Source of the DNA: Bythopirellula sp041737835 | GTDB lineage: Bacteria; Planctomycetota; Planctomycetia; Pirellulales; Lacipirellulaceae | Assembly: GCA_041737835.1 (NCBI GenBank) | Contig: JBGSQY010000072.1 | DNA: 64,000 nt | Direction: 5' to 3' (one strand) | Shown: positions 35,209 to 44,663 of the stretch, one piece after another | Layout of the letters: each line of letters opens with the position of its first letter | How positions within the stretch are numbered: position 1 is the first letter of the stretch | Notes under the pieces: model-generated | Told to the model about the DNA's origin: nothing | The model's database searches: none | What the model saw: the letters and a program-made list of their open reading frames with translations, nothing else | Position numbers and translations under genes: made by a program

Positions 35209-35688
35209 CTACAGATTGACAAAACCAAAATGGTAGAAGCCCACGGACTGGAGTGGGTCTCCCGGCAAAGTATCGTTGATGGCGCTGGCAATACTGCTAC
35301 GAAGCGTGTTGAGCGAGGGTTCTTGAATTTCTCGCATTTTCATCTGCCGCACGACCATCAGCAGGCGGTTTTGCAGGTCGGGGCCGTTTTTTTCCAGCGT
35401 TTCTTTGATGAGCTTCAGATCGCGGTTCGCCACTTGGCCGAACGCACGGAAATGAATTTCGGCACGTTTACGCTCGGTATATGGGCCGGGGAGCGTAATG
35501 CGGAATTCACCCAAATCGACCTCGACCAGGCGAGCACGCACCGCGACCGCACGACGGGCATCGACCAAGGCCTTCGCATCGTAGCAACCCGTCAGGCCGA
35601 TACTATGCAAAGCAACGAAAATCACGGCAAGCAATCCCCCCTGCCGCAGGCTTTTGCGCCCCTCAGAAATTGATTGAACGAGCTTCAT
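35209..35688 (-). CDS. FliL-like lipoprotein
   Basis: 159 residues. The signal ends in the lipobox GLTGC with Cys35, so it should be lipid-anchored. The rest follows the FliL layout: VEVDLGEFRITLPG, a beta strand RAEIHFRAFG, a helix (IKETLEKNGPDLQNRLLMVVRQM), SLNTLRSSIASAINDTLPG, and a final strand VGFYHFGFVNL. FliL is a stator-associated flagellar protein with a stomatin-like fold, but no flagellar gene is present here. It is divergent from two further genes of the same layout. The assignment rests on pattern, not on an alignment score. Confidence 0.65.
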   Translation of the reverse strand: MKLVQSISEGRKSLRQGGLLAVIFVALHSIGLTGCYDAKALVDARRAVAVRARLVEVDLGEFRITLPGPYTERKRAEIHFRAFGQVANRDLKLIKETLEKNGPDLQNRLLMVVRQMKMREIQEPSLNTLRSSIASAINDTLPGDPLQSVGFYHFGFVNL

Positions 35689-35871
35689 GTGATTAAAAAC
35701 AAACAGCCAAAGCCAACTCAGTTATAACCGGCAGATCAGGAACAAGCCTGCAATGTTGTGCAAGCGCACCGCGTCCCAGAAAAAATATAGGTTGGTTTTC
35801 GTGGCGAGGGGTGACCTATGATTTTTTAGAGAAATTTCACTTGCCGTCGGTTTGAACACGACTTCGATCTC

Positions 35872-36399
35872 ATGAAAACGATCGCCCCACCACAACCAAG
35901 TTGGCACGCCTGCCAATTGATTATCGCCATCCTCTTGGCGCTGGTGGTCATTTTGATTGCGGGGTGTACGGAAGTCGAGAAACAGAAATTCGATTCCTAT
36001 CTCGATGAGCTCGACGTTGACGCATCGCTGGATTCGGCCGAAGAAGTTTCTTTAGGGACTTACAATATTGCCAGTGCGCTGCCGCGTCCCGAAACACATT
36101 CGGCCGTTGATGAAGAAGAGGAAGACGAAACCGAGCCGCTCTGGGTGCAAATTCACTTCGAGCTATACGCGATCGTCGCCCCCGAAGATAAAAAGGCCGT
36201 ATTAGCGGCCTGCGAACGGCATCGCGGCATGCTTGATGACACCGTGGTGACGATCTGCCGCGAAGCATCGAAGGATGAACTCGACGACAGTCGCTGGGCA
36301 ACGCTCAAGTCACGAATCATCGACGCGATCCGGCCGATTTTAGGTGACGACCGCATTCGCCAATTGTCATTCGTCGACTTTGGTTGGGAGCCTATTTGA
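35872..36399 (+). CDS. FliL-like lipoprotein
   Basis: 175 residues with a lipobox signal (LLALVVILIAGC, Cys32). A stretch of acidic residues (DEEEEDETEP) precedes the domain. The FliL-like order is present: VSLGTYNIASALP, WVQIHFELYAIV, VLAACERHRGMLDDTVVTICREA, WATLKSRIIDAIRPILG, IRQLSFVDFGWEP. The gene ends one base before the next gene's start, so the two are surely co-expressed. Function outside a flagellum is unknown. Confidence 0.65.
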   Translation: MKTIAPPQPSWHACQLIIAILLALVVILIAGCTEVEKQKFDSYLDELDVDASLDSAEEVSLGTYNIASALPRPETHSAVDEEEEDETEPLWVQIHFELYAIVAPEDKKAVLAACERHRGMLDDTVVTICREASKDELDDSRWATLKSRIIDAIRPILGDDRIRQLSFVDFGWEPI

Positions 36400-36400
36400 C

Positions 36401-36871
36401 ATGAAGCGATCACAATCTCATTTGATCAAAGCGTTCGCCCTGCTGCTGGTTGCTATTTCCTCGCCGGTTTTATCAACCGAGATTTACGCGTCGTCAGCAT
36501 CCACAGAGGAAGCCGCGCAGGAGAGCAAAAAATCAAGTAGTGATATTGAGGTCACTCTGAAGTTGGATTTGGGCACGATTCAACTTATGAATCTTGAACC
36601 GACGCAAGGCCGCACGGCTCACATGTCGTTCGACATGCACTTGGTTTTCGATCCCAAGACCGACCCCAAAACGATTAAAGAACTGGAAAAATGGCAACAC
36701 CGCTTGCGCGAGCAGGTGATCGTCGCCGTGCGCGCGACCGAGATCTATGACTTTTTGGATCCCGAATTGACTCGGTTCCGCAAGCAGATTCTTTATCGCA
36801 TCAACCGGATGCTCAAGGACCCGATTGTTACCGATGCCCTGTTCGCGAATTTTACTTTTTCCAGCCAGTAG
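36401..36871 (+). CDS. FliL-like exported protein
   Basis: 156 residues with a Sec signal peptide (LIKAFALLLVAISSPVLS) but no lipobox cysteine. Of the three it matches FliL best: VTLKLDLGTIQLMN, SFDMHLVFDP, LEKWQHRLREQVIVAVRATEIYDF, FRKQILYRINRMLKDP, VTDALFANFTFSSQ. These parallel the helix and end strand of E. coli FliL. The ATG at 36401 lies one base after the previous stop codon. It converges on the CxxCH gene with an 11-nt gap. Confidence 0.65.
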   Translation: MKRSQSHLIKAFALLLVAISSPVLSTEIYASSASTEEAAQESKKSSSDIEVTLKLDLGTIQLMNLEPTQGRTAHMSFDMHLVFDPKTDPKTIKELEKWQHRLREQVIVAVRATEIYDFLDPELTRFRKQILYRINRMLKDPIVTDALFANFTFSSQ

Positions 36872-36882
36872 TCGCGAAGTGA

Positions 36883-39800
36883 CTATCGCTGCTGCTTGCT
36901 GGGGTCGCGGGCAAGTTCGCTCAACTGGCCACCTTTTTCCAGGTACGCGAAGAGGTGGCCCACTTGCTCCAAAGTGAGGTTGTTGAGCAATCCTTGCGGC
37001 ATGGCGGAAACATTGCTCTCTTTGATTTCTTCGACATCGGTGTTAGCCAACTCAACCTTTTCGCCGTCCGAGAGCAGCACGGTGATCCCCTCCTGCCCTC
37101 GCGGCACGACCAACCCTGCAAAGGTGCGGCCATTGGAGATCACAATCTTACTGCGATACTGATCCGAAATGTTGTGGGACGGATAAATGACTGCTTCTAA
37201 GATTTCGCGTTTTTGGAAGCGCCGCGACACGGCCGTTAAGTCGGGTCCAAGCGTTTCACCAACACCCGCGTTGCGATGACACTTCACACACTGGGCTTGT
37301 TCAAATGCCACGCGCCCAAGTTGAGGGTCAGCCGCACGGGCCGCGTCGCTTTCGAGATAAGCAACCAATTCATCATAACTCCATTTATCGCCAGCCACGT
37401 CCTGCGGCAATTCGGCCGGAGGAGCGGCTGGGAAACTCTTGCCGTACCACTGTTGCCAACCGACGAGTTGTTCTTGCCAATTTGCATAGTTAGCCGCTGG
37501 TTGGCGACCCGCCCAATGATCGAGCAAGGCCAAAGCCAACGATGCTCCTTGATCGCCCAATCGCAGGCCTTGCAGAATCACCTGCCGAAATGCTTCAGGC
37601 TCTTGCGGACGTTGCGGCACTTTAGTCAGCGCACTCAATACTTCTTGGGCCACACGCCCGTCGACCGTTTTCAAACAGTCGACAAGAAACGGCCAATTCT
37701 CGCCGCTTGGATTTTGGGTGAGACTCATCGCCACGGTCGGTCGATCGGCTGGCTCGGTACTATAAAGCGTGCGAAGATATTCGCTGCTCTGTGGCTCGCC
37801 ACTTCTGCCCAGCACGGCCAGAATACCAACTCGCAACCGACGAAAATCATCGCTTTTGGCACAGAGCGGTTGGACGCGGCCATCGAGTTCTCGCAAGGCG
37901 GCCAGCAACTCCGCTGGTGGCTGTTCCGGCAATTTTGCTAACACCGACAACGACGAAGTCGGCCAACGCTCGCCGGAAGCCAACACCTGTTGACGTTCGG
38001 GCAACGAGAACTTCGTAAAGAAGTCCCGCGCGAAATTCTCCACATAAGCGGAAACGCTGTAACCGCTCTTCACGGTTCGCGATTCCTCGAAGAACGTCAT
38101 CACTGCGAGTTTGGCTTGAATATTCCAGCCGTCCTCCAAGCGACTCGCATAGGCACCAATGTGCAGCTTATCGGCATAGGGCAAATCGCTGGCAATCTGT
38201 GCGGCAAACTTATCGGCCACGCCAGGCACTTGCAGGTAGACCAACAATCGCACGAGCTCACGATCCGTAGCCGGGTCGCCGCTCGGATACTTGCCGATGA
38301 GCAAGTTGCCCAACGCGGGAATTTGTTCAGGAGGTAACTGTCCCAAAGACATAGCCAGTTGTGAAACTCGCAAGACATCGACCGTTTCGCTCGGCGAAAG
38401 CGAACCCGTTTGCAGCATCGATTCGCACCGCTTTAACACGGCTTGTGCTGCCGCCGTATCGCGAGTCGTTGCCAACAGGGCAACCGATCCCCGACAAAAA
38501 GCCGTGCCATTGGGTTCATCCAAAACAAGTCGAGCCCAGGCCTGCGGTGCTTGTTGTTCCAAAGCTCGCCTGGCAGCAAACGCGACGAAGCGATCGCTGT
38601 CGCTCAGCAGTTTAATCAATGTTGCCGTGGGGGCAGGCGTTCCACGTCGCATAAACGTTTCGCAAACAACACGCCGTACCAACGGATCGCTGTCGGTAAG
38701 TATCGCCGTGAGTCGTTCGCCACAGGCGGGATTCGCACTCGTGAACATCAGGCGTGCTGCCTTGGCTCGAACTTCGGGCTGGCTATCGCTGGAGAGTTGC
38801 ATGAGCAACTCGTCATCGGGGCGCGGGCCGAAGAACATCATGAGGTCCAGAGCCCGACAACGGTCAGCAATTGATCGCGTGGTATCATTCGCCACGCGAA
38901 CAAGTTCCGAATTCCACTGCTCACCCAGAGCGCTCTTCACGCCGTTAATTCGCGTGCGAGCCCAATCGGCATCCAGCTGAGGCTGTTTGATCGCTTGTTC
39001 GATGCCAGTCTCGTCTTTTACGAGCGGAGTCGCGCCGGTCCAGCGAATTCGATAGATACCACCATCGGTACCGCGACCACCCGTGCAGAAATACAGGCTT
39101 CCATCAGGGCCCACGGCGGTGTCGGTCGCGTTCAACGGACGGCCCGCCACGAAGACTTCGCTCTTGGCTGTGTAAGTCGCGCCTTGACGCTGAAATTTTA
39201 TGCAGTGGATGCGCCCGGTCGCCCAATCGCAACCGAACATCGCGCCATGATACTTCTCGGGAAACGCATTGTGCGTGTAGAACTCAACCCCTGTTGGTGA
39301 ACCAGCTCCCATATTGATCGCGGCAGGCAGGCTATCAAGATAATATTCAGGCCACTTCGCCCAGCCACTTCGCCAGCCAAGTTCGGCCCCTTCAGTCGCG
39401 TGATTGATGCGGGTCGGTCGATACCAGGGAGCGCCCATGTCCCATTCCATGTCAGAATCGTAGGTGAAGATTTCTCCCTCGGGACTGATCGCGAAGTCAT
39501 ACGAATTCCGCATACCGCCAGCGACAAGTTCAACGAGCTTGCCTTCGACATCCGTGCGGAAGATCGTGCCACCAGGAGCAGGGATTCCAACGGCATGACC
39601 ACGCGGATCGTCGAACCGGGGCTGGATAATGTCCCCTTCATAAGCATTGCGATACGGACTGTTCGGCCCCGGCTGCTTACCCGCCCGTGCATGATCGCCG
39701 ATGATCACGTAGAGCAATCCATCGGGGCCAAGCCTTACGGCATGGGCACCATGCTCGCCTTTGGAACCGCGGATCGGCACAAGCGAGACAACTTCCTCGG

Positions 39801-40680
39801 CCACGCCATCGCGGTCGGCATCACGCAGTCGATACAAGGCTTCGCCTTCGGGGCCATCACCAATCACAAACACGCGGGTGCCCAGCGATAGAATGCCTTG
39901 CACATTGATGATCTTGTCGCAGAAGATGCTCACCGAATCGGGCGCACCATTGTCGTCGCCGTCGGTGATGAGCATCAGGTTGCCCCCTTCGCGCGAGGCC
40001 AGAATATTGCCTTGAGCATCGAACGCCATGGCGATCAACGAACCGACTTCATCGTCGCGCATCAGCCGTTCGATGGCGAAGTCTTTGCCGATATCAAAGC
40101 GAGCCCCGACGCCCGCGATCACGACTTCATTGCCCCACGGCAACGCCAATCCTAAAACACCATAGCTCTTGGCATCGATCCATTCCTGATCGGCAAATCG
40201 CGGGGAAGTCCATTCGCTGTATTCACGGACGCTCGTCTTCCAACTGGCATCCGTGGGATGGTTCACATAAGTACCGCCCTGCTCGCGAACGAGCACACGA
40301 CCGACCAAACCTGCCGATCCTTGATCGGTGTTCTTCACGCGAATGGCGACGCTGTTTCGCCCTTTGACGAGATGCTCGGAAATCTCAAAGACTTTCAATT
40401 GCCGCCAGTCATTGCCTGTGCCGATTGGCTTGCCGTTGACGAACAACTCGAATTCGTTGTCGGCCGCAATCTGCACTTCACCGACGTCCGGATCCGCGAT
40501 GTCGAACGACTTACGGAAGTAGCACTCCCCTATAGGAATGTCGTTCTTGGTGTGAGCCGGCGACCAAATCCACTCGGCGCTGCCGAGTTCGTTGGTGACA
40601 TTCTCAACGAGATCTTGGCTCCAAGCGGCATGTTGAACCAAATATACACAGGCCAGCAGAACGTAGCGCAGCGCCTTCAT
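36883..40680 (-). CDS. PVC-type CxxCH heme-binding protein with beta-propeller and HEAT repeats
   Basis: A 1265-residue exported protein of the giant membrane-bound dehydrogenase type common in Planctomycetes. It has a signal peptide 1-21, then a galactose-binding-like jelly roll (about 30-190). A sorbosone-dehydrogenase-like beta-propeller (about 200-560) repeats DGLLYVIIGDHARAG-like blades with Asp/Gly-rich turns. HEAT-type helical repeats occupy 600-1080. A C-terminal cytochrome c domain has heme motif CVKCH (1131-1135) and probable axial Met1227 in NVSAMPQGLL. Electron transfer from a sugar or alcohol oxidation at the cell surface is the usual proposal; substrate is unproven. Confidence 0.9.
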   Translation of the reverse strand: MKALRYVLLACVYLVQHAAWSQDLVENVTNELGSAEWIWSPAHTKNDIPIGECYFRKSFDIADPDVGEVQIAADNEFELFVNGKPIGTGNDWRQLKVFEISEHLVKGRNSVAIRVKNTDQGSAGLVGRVLVREQGGTYVNHPTDASWKTSVREYSEWTSPRFADQEWIDAKSYGVLGLALPWGNEVVIAGVGARFDIGKDFAIERLMRDDEVGSLIAMAFDAQGNILASREGGNLMLITDGDDNGAPDSVSIFCDKIINVQGILSLGTRVFVIGDGPEGEALYRLRDADRDGVAEEVVSLVPIRGSKGEHGAHAVRLGPDGLLYVIIGDHARAGKQPGPNSPYRNAYEGDIIQPRFDDPRGHAVGIPAPGGTIFRTDVEGKLVELVAGGMRNSYDFAISPEGEIFTYDSDMEWDMGAPWYRPTRINHATEGAELGWRSGWAKWPEYYLDSLPAAINMGAGSPTGVEFYTHNAFPEKYHGAMFGCDWATGRIHCIKFQRQGATYTAKSEVFVAGRPLNATDTAVGPDGSLYFCTGGRGTDGGIYRIRWTGATPLVKDETGIEQAIKQPQLDADWARTRINGVKSALGEQWNSELVRVANDTTRSIADRCRALDLMMFFGPRPDDELLMQLSSDSQPEVRAKAARLMFTSANPACGERLTAILTDSDPLVRRVVCETFMRRGTPAPTATLIKLLSDSDRFVAFAARRALEQQAPQAWARLVLDEPNGTAFCRGSVALLATTRDTAAAQAVLKRCESMLQTGSLSPSETVDVLRVSQLAMSLGQLPPEQIPALGNLLIGKYPSGDPATDRELVRLLVYLQVPGVADKFAAQIASDLPYADKLHIGAYASRLEDGWNIQAKLAVMTFFEESRTVKSGYSVSAYVENFARDFFTKFSLPERQQVLASGERWPTSSLSVLAKLPEQPPAELLAALRELDGRVQPLCAKSDDFRRLRVGILAVLGRSGEPQSSEYLRTLYSTEPADRPTVAMSLTQNPSGENWPFLVDCLKTVDGRVAQEVLSALTKVPQRPQEPEAFRQVILQGLRLGDQGASLALALLDHWAGRQPAANYANWQEQLVGWQQWYGKSFPAAPPAELPQDVAGDKWSYDELVAYLESDAARAADPQLGRVAFEQAQCVKCHRNAGVGETLGPDLTAVSRRFQKREILEAVIYPSHNISDQYRSKIVISNGRTFAGLVVPRGQEGITVLLSDGEKVELANTDVEEIKESNVSAMPQGLLNNLTLEQVGHLFAYLEKGGQLSELARDPSKQQR

Positions 40681-40937
40681 GGCGACCTCTCAATCCTTGA
40701 GCAAGCGATAACTTCCATGTCACGATGACCAAGAAAGACCACAATCACGCGGCCCAGGCCATTCGAGTTCCAATCAACTTACCCCGAACCCCCTTGGCCG
40801 GGCAACAGAACATTTTCCGCGTGCTAGCTACGGGAATGAGAATTCTGCTAGCTTTTCGGCTGTTCGCTATCCTCTGAGCTTTTATGATTGATTTCTAAGG
40901 CCACAGTGACAGCTTTCTCATTATTGATTGCGCGAAC

Positions 40938-42080
40938 ATGCATTCTACGACCTGTACTCTGATTGTGATTTTAGCGGTCATGGGCGGCATCAGCCACTTG
41001 GCGCGGGGCGAATCCGCAAAGCCAAAATCCCCACAGATAAACCTCTCATCACAAACCGGCCCCCTGCGCGTCGGGATTGTCGGGCTTGTTCATGGCCACG
41101 TCGAAGGCTTGCTCCAACAAGCACGCGAACGTGACGATCTCGAAATCGTGGGCATCTTCGAGCCCAATCGAGCTTTGTTTGATCGGCTGGCTCAAAAATA
41201 CAAGCTTGATGCCAAGCTCTATTATTCTTCGCTGGAGAAAATGCTCGACTCGGCCAAGCCCGAGGCGGTCAGCGTGATGACTTCGATCAAGGACCACCTG
41301 CCGACCGTCGCAGCCTGTGCCCCGCGTGGAGTTCACTTGCTTGTGGAGAAGCCGCTGGCGTTCTCCAATGCGGATGCCGAGCAGATGAACCAACTCGCCC
41401 AGCAATACGGCGTGCTTGTTCTGACCAACTACGAAACCAGTTGGTACGCCTCGCTGCGTGAAGCGAAACGTCAAGTTGAAGCCGGCGAGCTTGGTTCCAT
41501 TCGCAAAATGATCTTTCGTCATGGCCACAAAGGACCACGGGAGATCGGCTGCTCCGAGGAATTTCTGCAGTGGCTGACCGATCCTGAACAAAACGGCGGC
41601 GGGGCGATTGTCGACTTCGGTTGTTATGGTGCAGCCCTTGCGACTTGGCTCATGCATGGCGAACGCCCCACCAACGTCACTGCGACGGCTACAACCCTCA
41701 AGCCGACAAAGTACCCGCACGTCGATGATGATGCGACCATCGTCATGACTTACCCCAACGCCACGGCGATCCTGCAAGCTTCCTGGGCCTGGACGCACGA
41801 CAACAAGGAAGCCGATATTCACGCCGAAGGTTGCTCGCTCCACGCTGGCCGTGGCAGTTTGCTATTTGCTCGTGAGGAAAATGCTGATTCCCAGCAGATC
41901 GACGCCCCACCGCTTCCACCCCATTTGGAAAACGAGTGGACATATCTCCGTAAGACGATTCGCGGCGAATGCGCAGTCGATCCGCTCTCGAGCCTTGAAC
42001 TCAATCTGATCGTCGTTGATATTCTCGATCAGGCACGACAGTCGGCGGCACAGAATCGTGAAACCAGCAAAGCCCCTTAG
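40938..42080 (+). CDS. Exported Gfo/Idh/MocA-family oxidoreductase
   Basis: 380 residues with a Sec-type signal (CTLIVILAVMGGISHLARG). The Rossmann start is LRVGIVGLVHGHVEG, with the third glycine replaced by His. The family lysine motif is HLLVEKPLAFSNADAEQM. The dimer domain includes GGGAIVDFGCYGAALATWL. Sec export of an NAD(P)-dependent protein is odd because the cofactor would have to bind outside, so a scaffold or non-redox role is possible. It lies 18 nt before the ABC gene and is divergent from the CxxCH gene. Confidence 0.85.
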   Translation: MHSTTCTLIVILAVMGGISHLARGESAKPKSPQINLSSQTGPLRVGIVGLVHGHVEGLLQQARERDDLEIVGIFEPNRALFDRLAQKYKLDAKLYYSSLEKMLDSAKPEAVSVMTSIKDHLPTVAACAPRGVHLLVEKPLAFSNADAEQMNQLAQQYGVLVLTNYETSWYASLREAKRQVEAGELGSIRKMIFRHGHKGPREIGCSEEFLQWLTDPEQNGGGAIVDFGCYGAALATWLMHGERPTNVTATATTLKPTKYPHVDDDATIVMTYPNATAILQASWAWTHDNKEADIHAEGCSLHAGRGSLLFAREENADSQQIDAPPLPPHLENEWTYLRKTIRGECAVDPLSSLELNLIVVDILDQARQSAAQNRETSKAP

Positions 42081-42098
42081 AACTCAAAACGCTCACCT

Positions 42099-43955
42099 AT
42101 GACCGCTGCTATCGAAGTCGACGACTTGCGCACCTACTTTCACACCGAAGATGGGATCGTCCGTGCCGTCGACGGCATCTCGTTTCAAATTCCCGTGGGG
42201 CACACGCTCGGCATCGTCGGCGAAAGCGGCTCGGGCAAATCGGTCACCTCGCTGTCGATCATGCGACTGCTGACCACTTCGGCAAGGATCGAATCGGGCC
42301 GAATCGCTCTCTTGGGAAAAGATCTGGTGAAGCTCCCCGAGCCGCAGATGCGTTCAATCCGCGGCAAGGACATCAGCATGATCTTTCAAGAACCGATTAC
42401 GTCACTCAACCCGGTTTATACGGTCGGCAGCCAAGTCGCCGAAGCCATTGTGCTGCATCAGAACGTTTCGCGGGCCGAAGCACGACAACGAACCATCGAC
42501 CTGTTTCGCGAGGTCGGCATTCCCAATCCCGAACAGCGGGTCGATGCCTTTCCCCATCAAATGTCGGGTGGACAAAAGCAGCGGGTTATGATCGCGATGG
42601 CGCTGTCCTGCAATCCGAAGTTGCTCATTGCCGACGAGCCGACCACGGCACTCGATGTGACGATCCAAGCCCAGATTCTGGAAATGCTGCGCAAGCTTCG
42701 CGATGAGCGTGGCATGGCAATTCTGTTCATCACCCACGACCTGGGGGTGATTGCCGAAATCGCTGACGAAGTGTTGGTGATGTACCGCGGCGAAATGGTT
42801 GAGCGTGGCAGTGTGTTGGAAATCTTCTCGAATCCGCAACATCCCTACACGAAGGGTTTGCTCGCTTGCCGCCCGCGGCTCGATACGAAATATCGTCGCC
42901 TCCCCACGGTCGACGATTTCATGGAAGTCGACCAGAGTGGTGATCAGGTCGTAATTCGCGAAAAGCAAATGACCGACGAACGACTGCGCGAACTCACCGC
43001 CGAAGGCCGCGGCACGTTGTTGCATCCGCAGTCGGAGCTGGCGGCGATGGGTCATCCGTGGGAGCAAACCCCGCGTGCCGCAGATACCACGAGCGTCCCC
43101 GAAGGAACGCGACCGCTCTTGGAAGTCGAGAATCTCGCGGTTCACTTTCCCGTCAAGCAAGGGCTGCTGGGCCGCGTGGTCGATCACATCAAGGCGGTCT
43201 ATGGCATTAGCTTCCGCGTCTACAAAGGCCAAACACTCGGGCTGGTCGGCGAAAGTGGCTGCGGCAAAACCACCACGGGGCGGGCATTGCTCCGTTTGAT
43301 CGAACCAACCGGTGGCAAGATTCTGTTCGACGGCACTGATCTGCGCAAACTCAACAGCCGCGAACTGCGCCGCTTCCGCAGCCGGATGCAGGTCGTCTTC
43401 CAAGATCCATACGGTTCGCTCAATCCGCGGATGACGATCGAATCGGCGATCACCGAACCGATGATTATTCAACAACTGGGCAAAACAAGCCGCGAACGGC
43501 GCGATCGTGCCGCGGCGTTGCTCGAAGAAGTCGGCATGTCGGCCAATCACCTGCGGCGCTATCCCCACGAATTCTCCGGAGGACAGCGGCAACGCATTTG
43601 CATCGCCCGGGCAATTGCCGTCGAGCCCGAGTTCCTCATCTGCGATGAGTCGGTGTCGGCGCTCGACGTATCGGTGCAAGCGCAGGTGCTCAATCTGCTC
43701 AACGAATTGCAATACAAGCGCGGGCTGACGTATCTCTTTATCAGCCACGATCTGAGCGTCGTGAAATTCATGGCCGACATGATGGCGGTCATGAAAGGCG
43801 GGAAGATCGTGGAGTTCGGCCCGTCGCAAGCGATCTACGCCGCGCCGCGCGAGGAGTACACGCGCCGACTCATCAGTGCGACTCCCAATGATGATCTCGA
43901 CAACATCCGTCGTCGCGTGGCGGAACGCGAAGCCACTCGGCAGCGATCTCGCTAG
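42099..43955 (+). CDS. Double-ATPase ABC transporter protein, oligopeptide/dipeptide type
   Basis: 618 residues holding two complete nucleotide-binding domains, like a fusion of DppD and DppF (YejF-like). NBD1 (about 1-270) has GESGSGKSVTSL, MSGGQKQRVMIAMAL and LIADEPTTALDV. NBD2 (about 340-600) has GESGCGKTTTGRAL, FSGGQRQRICIARAI and LICDESVSALDV. In the second Walker B the usual DEP is DES. No permease or binding-protein gene is adjacent, so its membrane partners lie elsewhere. Peptide or oligosaccharide import is the family role. Hairpin 43965-44008 follows. Confidence 0.92.
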   Translation: MTAAIEVDDLRTYFHTEDGIVRAVDGISFQIPVGHTLGIVGESGSGKSVTSLSIMRLLTTSARIESGRIALLGKDLVKLPEPQMRSIRGKDISMIFQEPITSLNPVYTVGSQVAEAIVLHQNVSRAEARQRTIDLFREVGIPNPEQRVDAFPHQMSGGQKQRVMIAMALSCNPKLLIADEPTTALDVTIQAQILEMLRKLRDERGMAILFITHDLGVIAEIADEVLVMYRGEMVERGSVLEIFSNPQHPYTKGLLACRPRLDTKYRRLPTVDDFMEVDQSGDQVVIREKQMTDERLRELTAEGRGTLLHPQSELAAMGHPWEQTPRAADTTSVPEGTRPLLEVENLAVHFPVKQGLLGRVVDHIKAVYGISFRVYKGQTLGLVGESGCGKTTTGRALLRLIEPTGGKILFDGTDLRKLNSRELRRFRSRMQVVFQDPYGSLNPRMTIESAITEPMIIQQLGKTSRERRDRAAALLEEVGMSANHLRRYPHEFSGGQRQRICIARAIAVEPEFLICDESVSALDVSVQAQVLNLLNELQYKRGLTYLFISHDLSVVKFMADMMAVMKGGKIVEFGPSQAIYAAPREEYTRRLISATPNDDLDNIRRRVAEREATRQRSR

Positions 43956-43964
43956 AAACACAAA

Positions 43965-44008
43965 GGCCGCGTGGAGAACCTGAGGGGACAAGGCTCTCAC
44001 ACGCGGCC
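43965..44008 (+). terminator. Hairpin after the ABC gene
   Basis: GGCCGCGTG (43965-43973) and CACGCGGCC (44000-44008) form a 9-bp GC stem, extended inward by GAGA/TCTC and CC/GG. It starts 9 nt after the stop codon. There is no T-run, so it would be a U-less or Rho-assisted terminator. Confidence 0.5.
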
Positions 44009-44202
44009 AGTGTTGGGAGGAAAGACTGGTCGGAGCTATTGCATGGTTCGTGCCAGTCACAAATCCTCGGGAAATCCAGTGTTTTTCGTGGGCGGACGTG
44101 GCGAAAAATCGACACGTCGTAGCGTGAGGTCAACAGGGTCGTGCGATGCATTTCAAGTTGTTAGCCGCGACGTGTCGCGAAGCAACGCGGAGCGCTGATC
44201 GG

Positions 44203-44218
44203 CCACTAAGCCGCGAGC
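44203..44218. repeat. Dispersed GCGGCTTAGCGG motif, copy 3 (inverted)
   Basis: CCACTAAGCCGCGAGC, the reverse complement of the sequence at 9139-9154 with one change. Confidence 0.5.
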
Positions 44219-44380
44219 AGCTGCGTTCTCATTTCAAGACTTCCAACTTGTCCAACTCTTCCAACTTGGCAGGGTTTATTTCGTTAGTGGCGAGTTACGA
44301 GTTGCGAGTCGTAAGTAACAAGTTCAGCGCGCAACTTCATCGTCATTCTCGCGCAGGCGGGAATCCAGTACGGCACTTCG

Positions 44381-44506
44381 GTCATTCTGAGAGGGGCTCG
44401 CTCCGCCGGAGGCGGAAAGAATCTAGTTTGCTACCCGAACACGGCTCGAACACGAATAAATGCTTAAACCAGATTCTTCTCTTCGTGCCACTCCGATCAG
44501 AATGAC
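44381..44506. repeat. 126-bp nested inverted repeat (MITE- or REP-like)
   Basis: Outer arms GTCATTCTGA (44381-44390) and TCAGAATGAC (44497-44506); inner arms AAGAATCT (44417-44424) and AGATTCTT (44471-44478). No transposase or target duplication is visible. A separate GTCATTCTCGCGCAGGCGGG-type unit lies just upstream at 44342-44367. Confidence 0.6.
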
Positions 44507-44610
44507 AAACGCAATGACTCCCCCCCGCTTACGCGGGAGGCTCGCCAAACATATCACATCCGCGCGGCCAAATCGCCTGGCCAAATTTGTAAATAAATTT
44601 TCAAAGAAAT

Positions 44611-44629
44611 CGGCAGCGGGACGCTGCCG
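44611..44629. other. GC hairpin upstream of the sigma-54 promoter
   Basis: CGGCAGCG, GGA, CGCTGCCG: a perfect 8-bp stem with a 3-base loop, 35 nt upstream of the -24 element. Confidence 0.5.
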
Positions 44630-44663
44630 GCTAACTCTCTTGTTTTGCTGAACGCACCCCTCC

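Noticed and set aside
42402..44060. 552-residue frame opposite the double-ATPase ABC gene
   Set aside because: Antisense to well-conserved ATPase motifs. The composition (His- and Arg-rich, no domain pattern) is that of a shadow frame.
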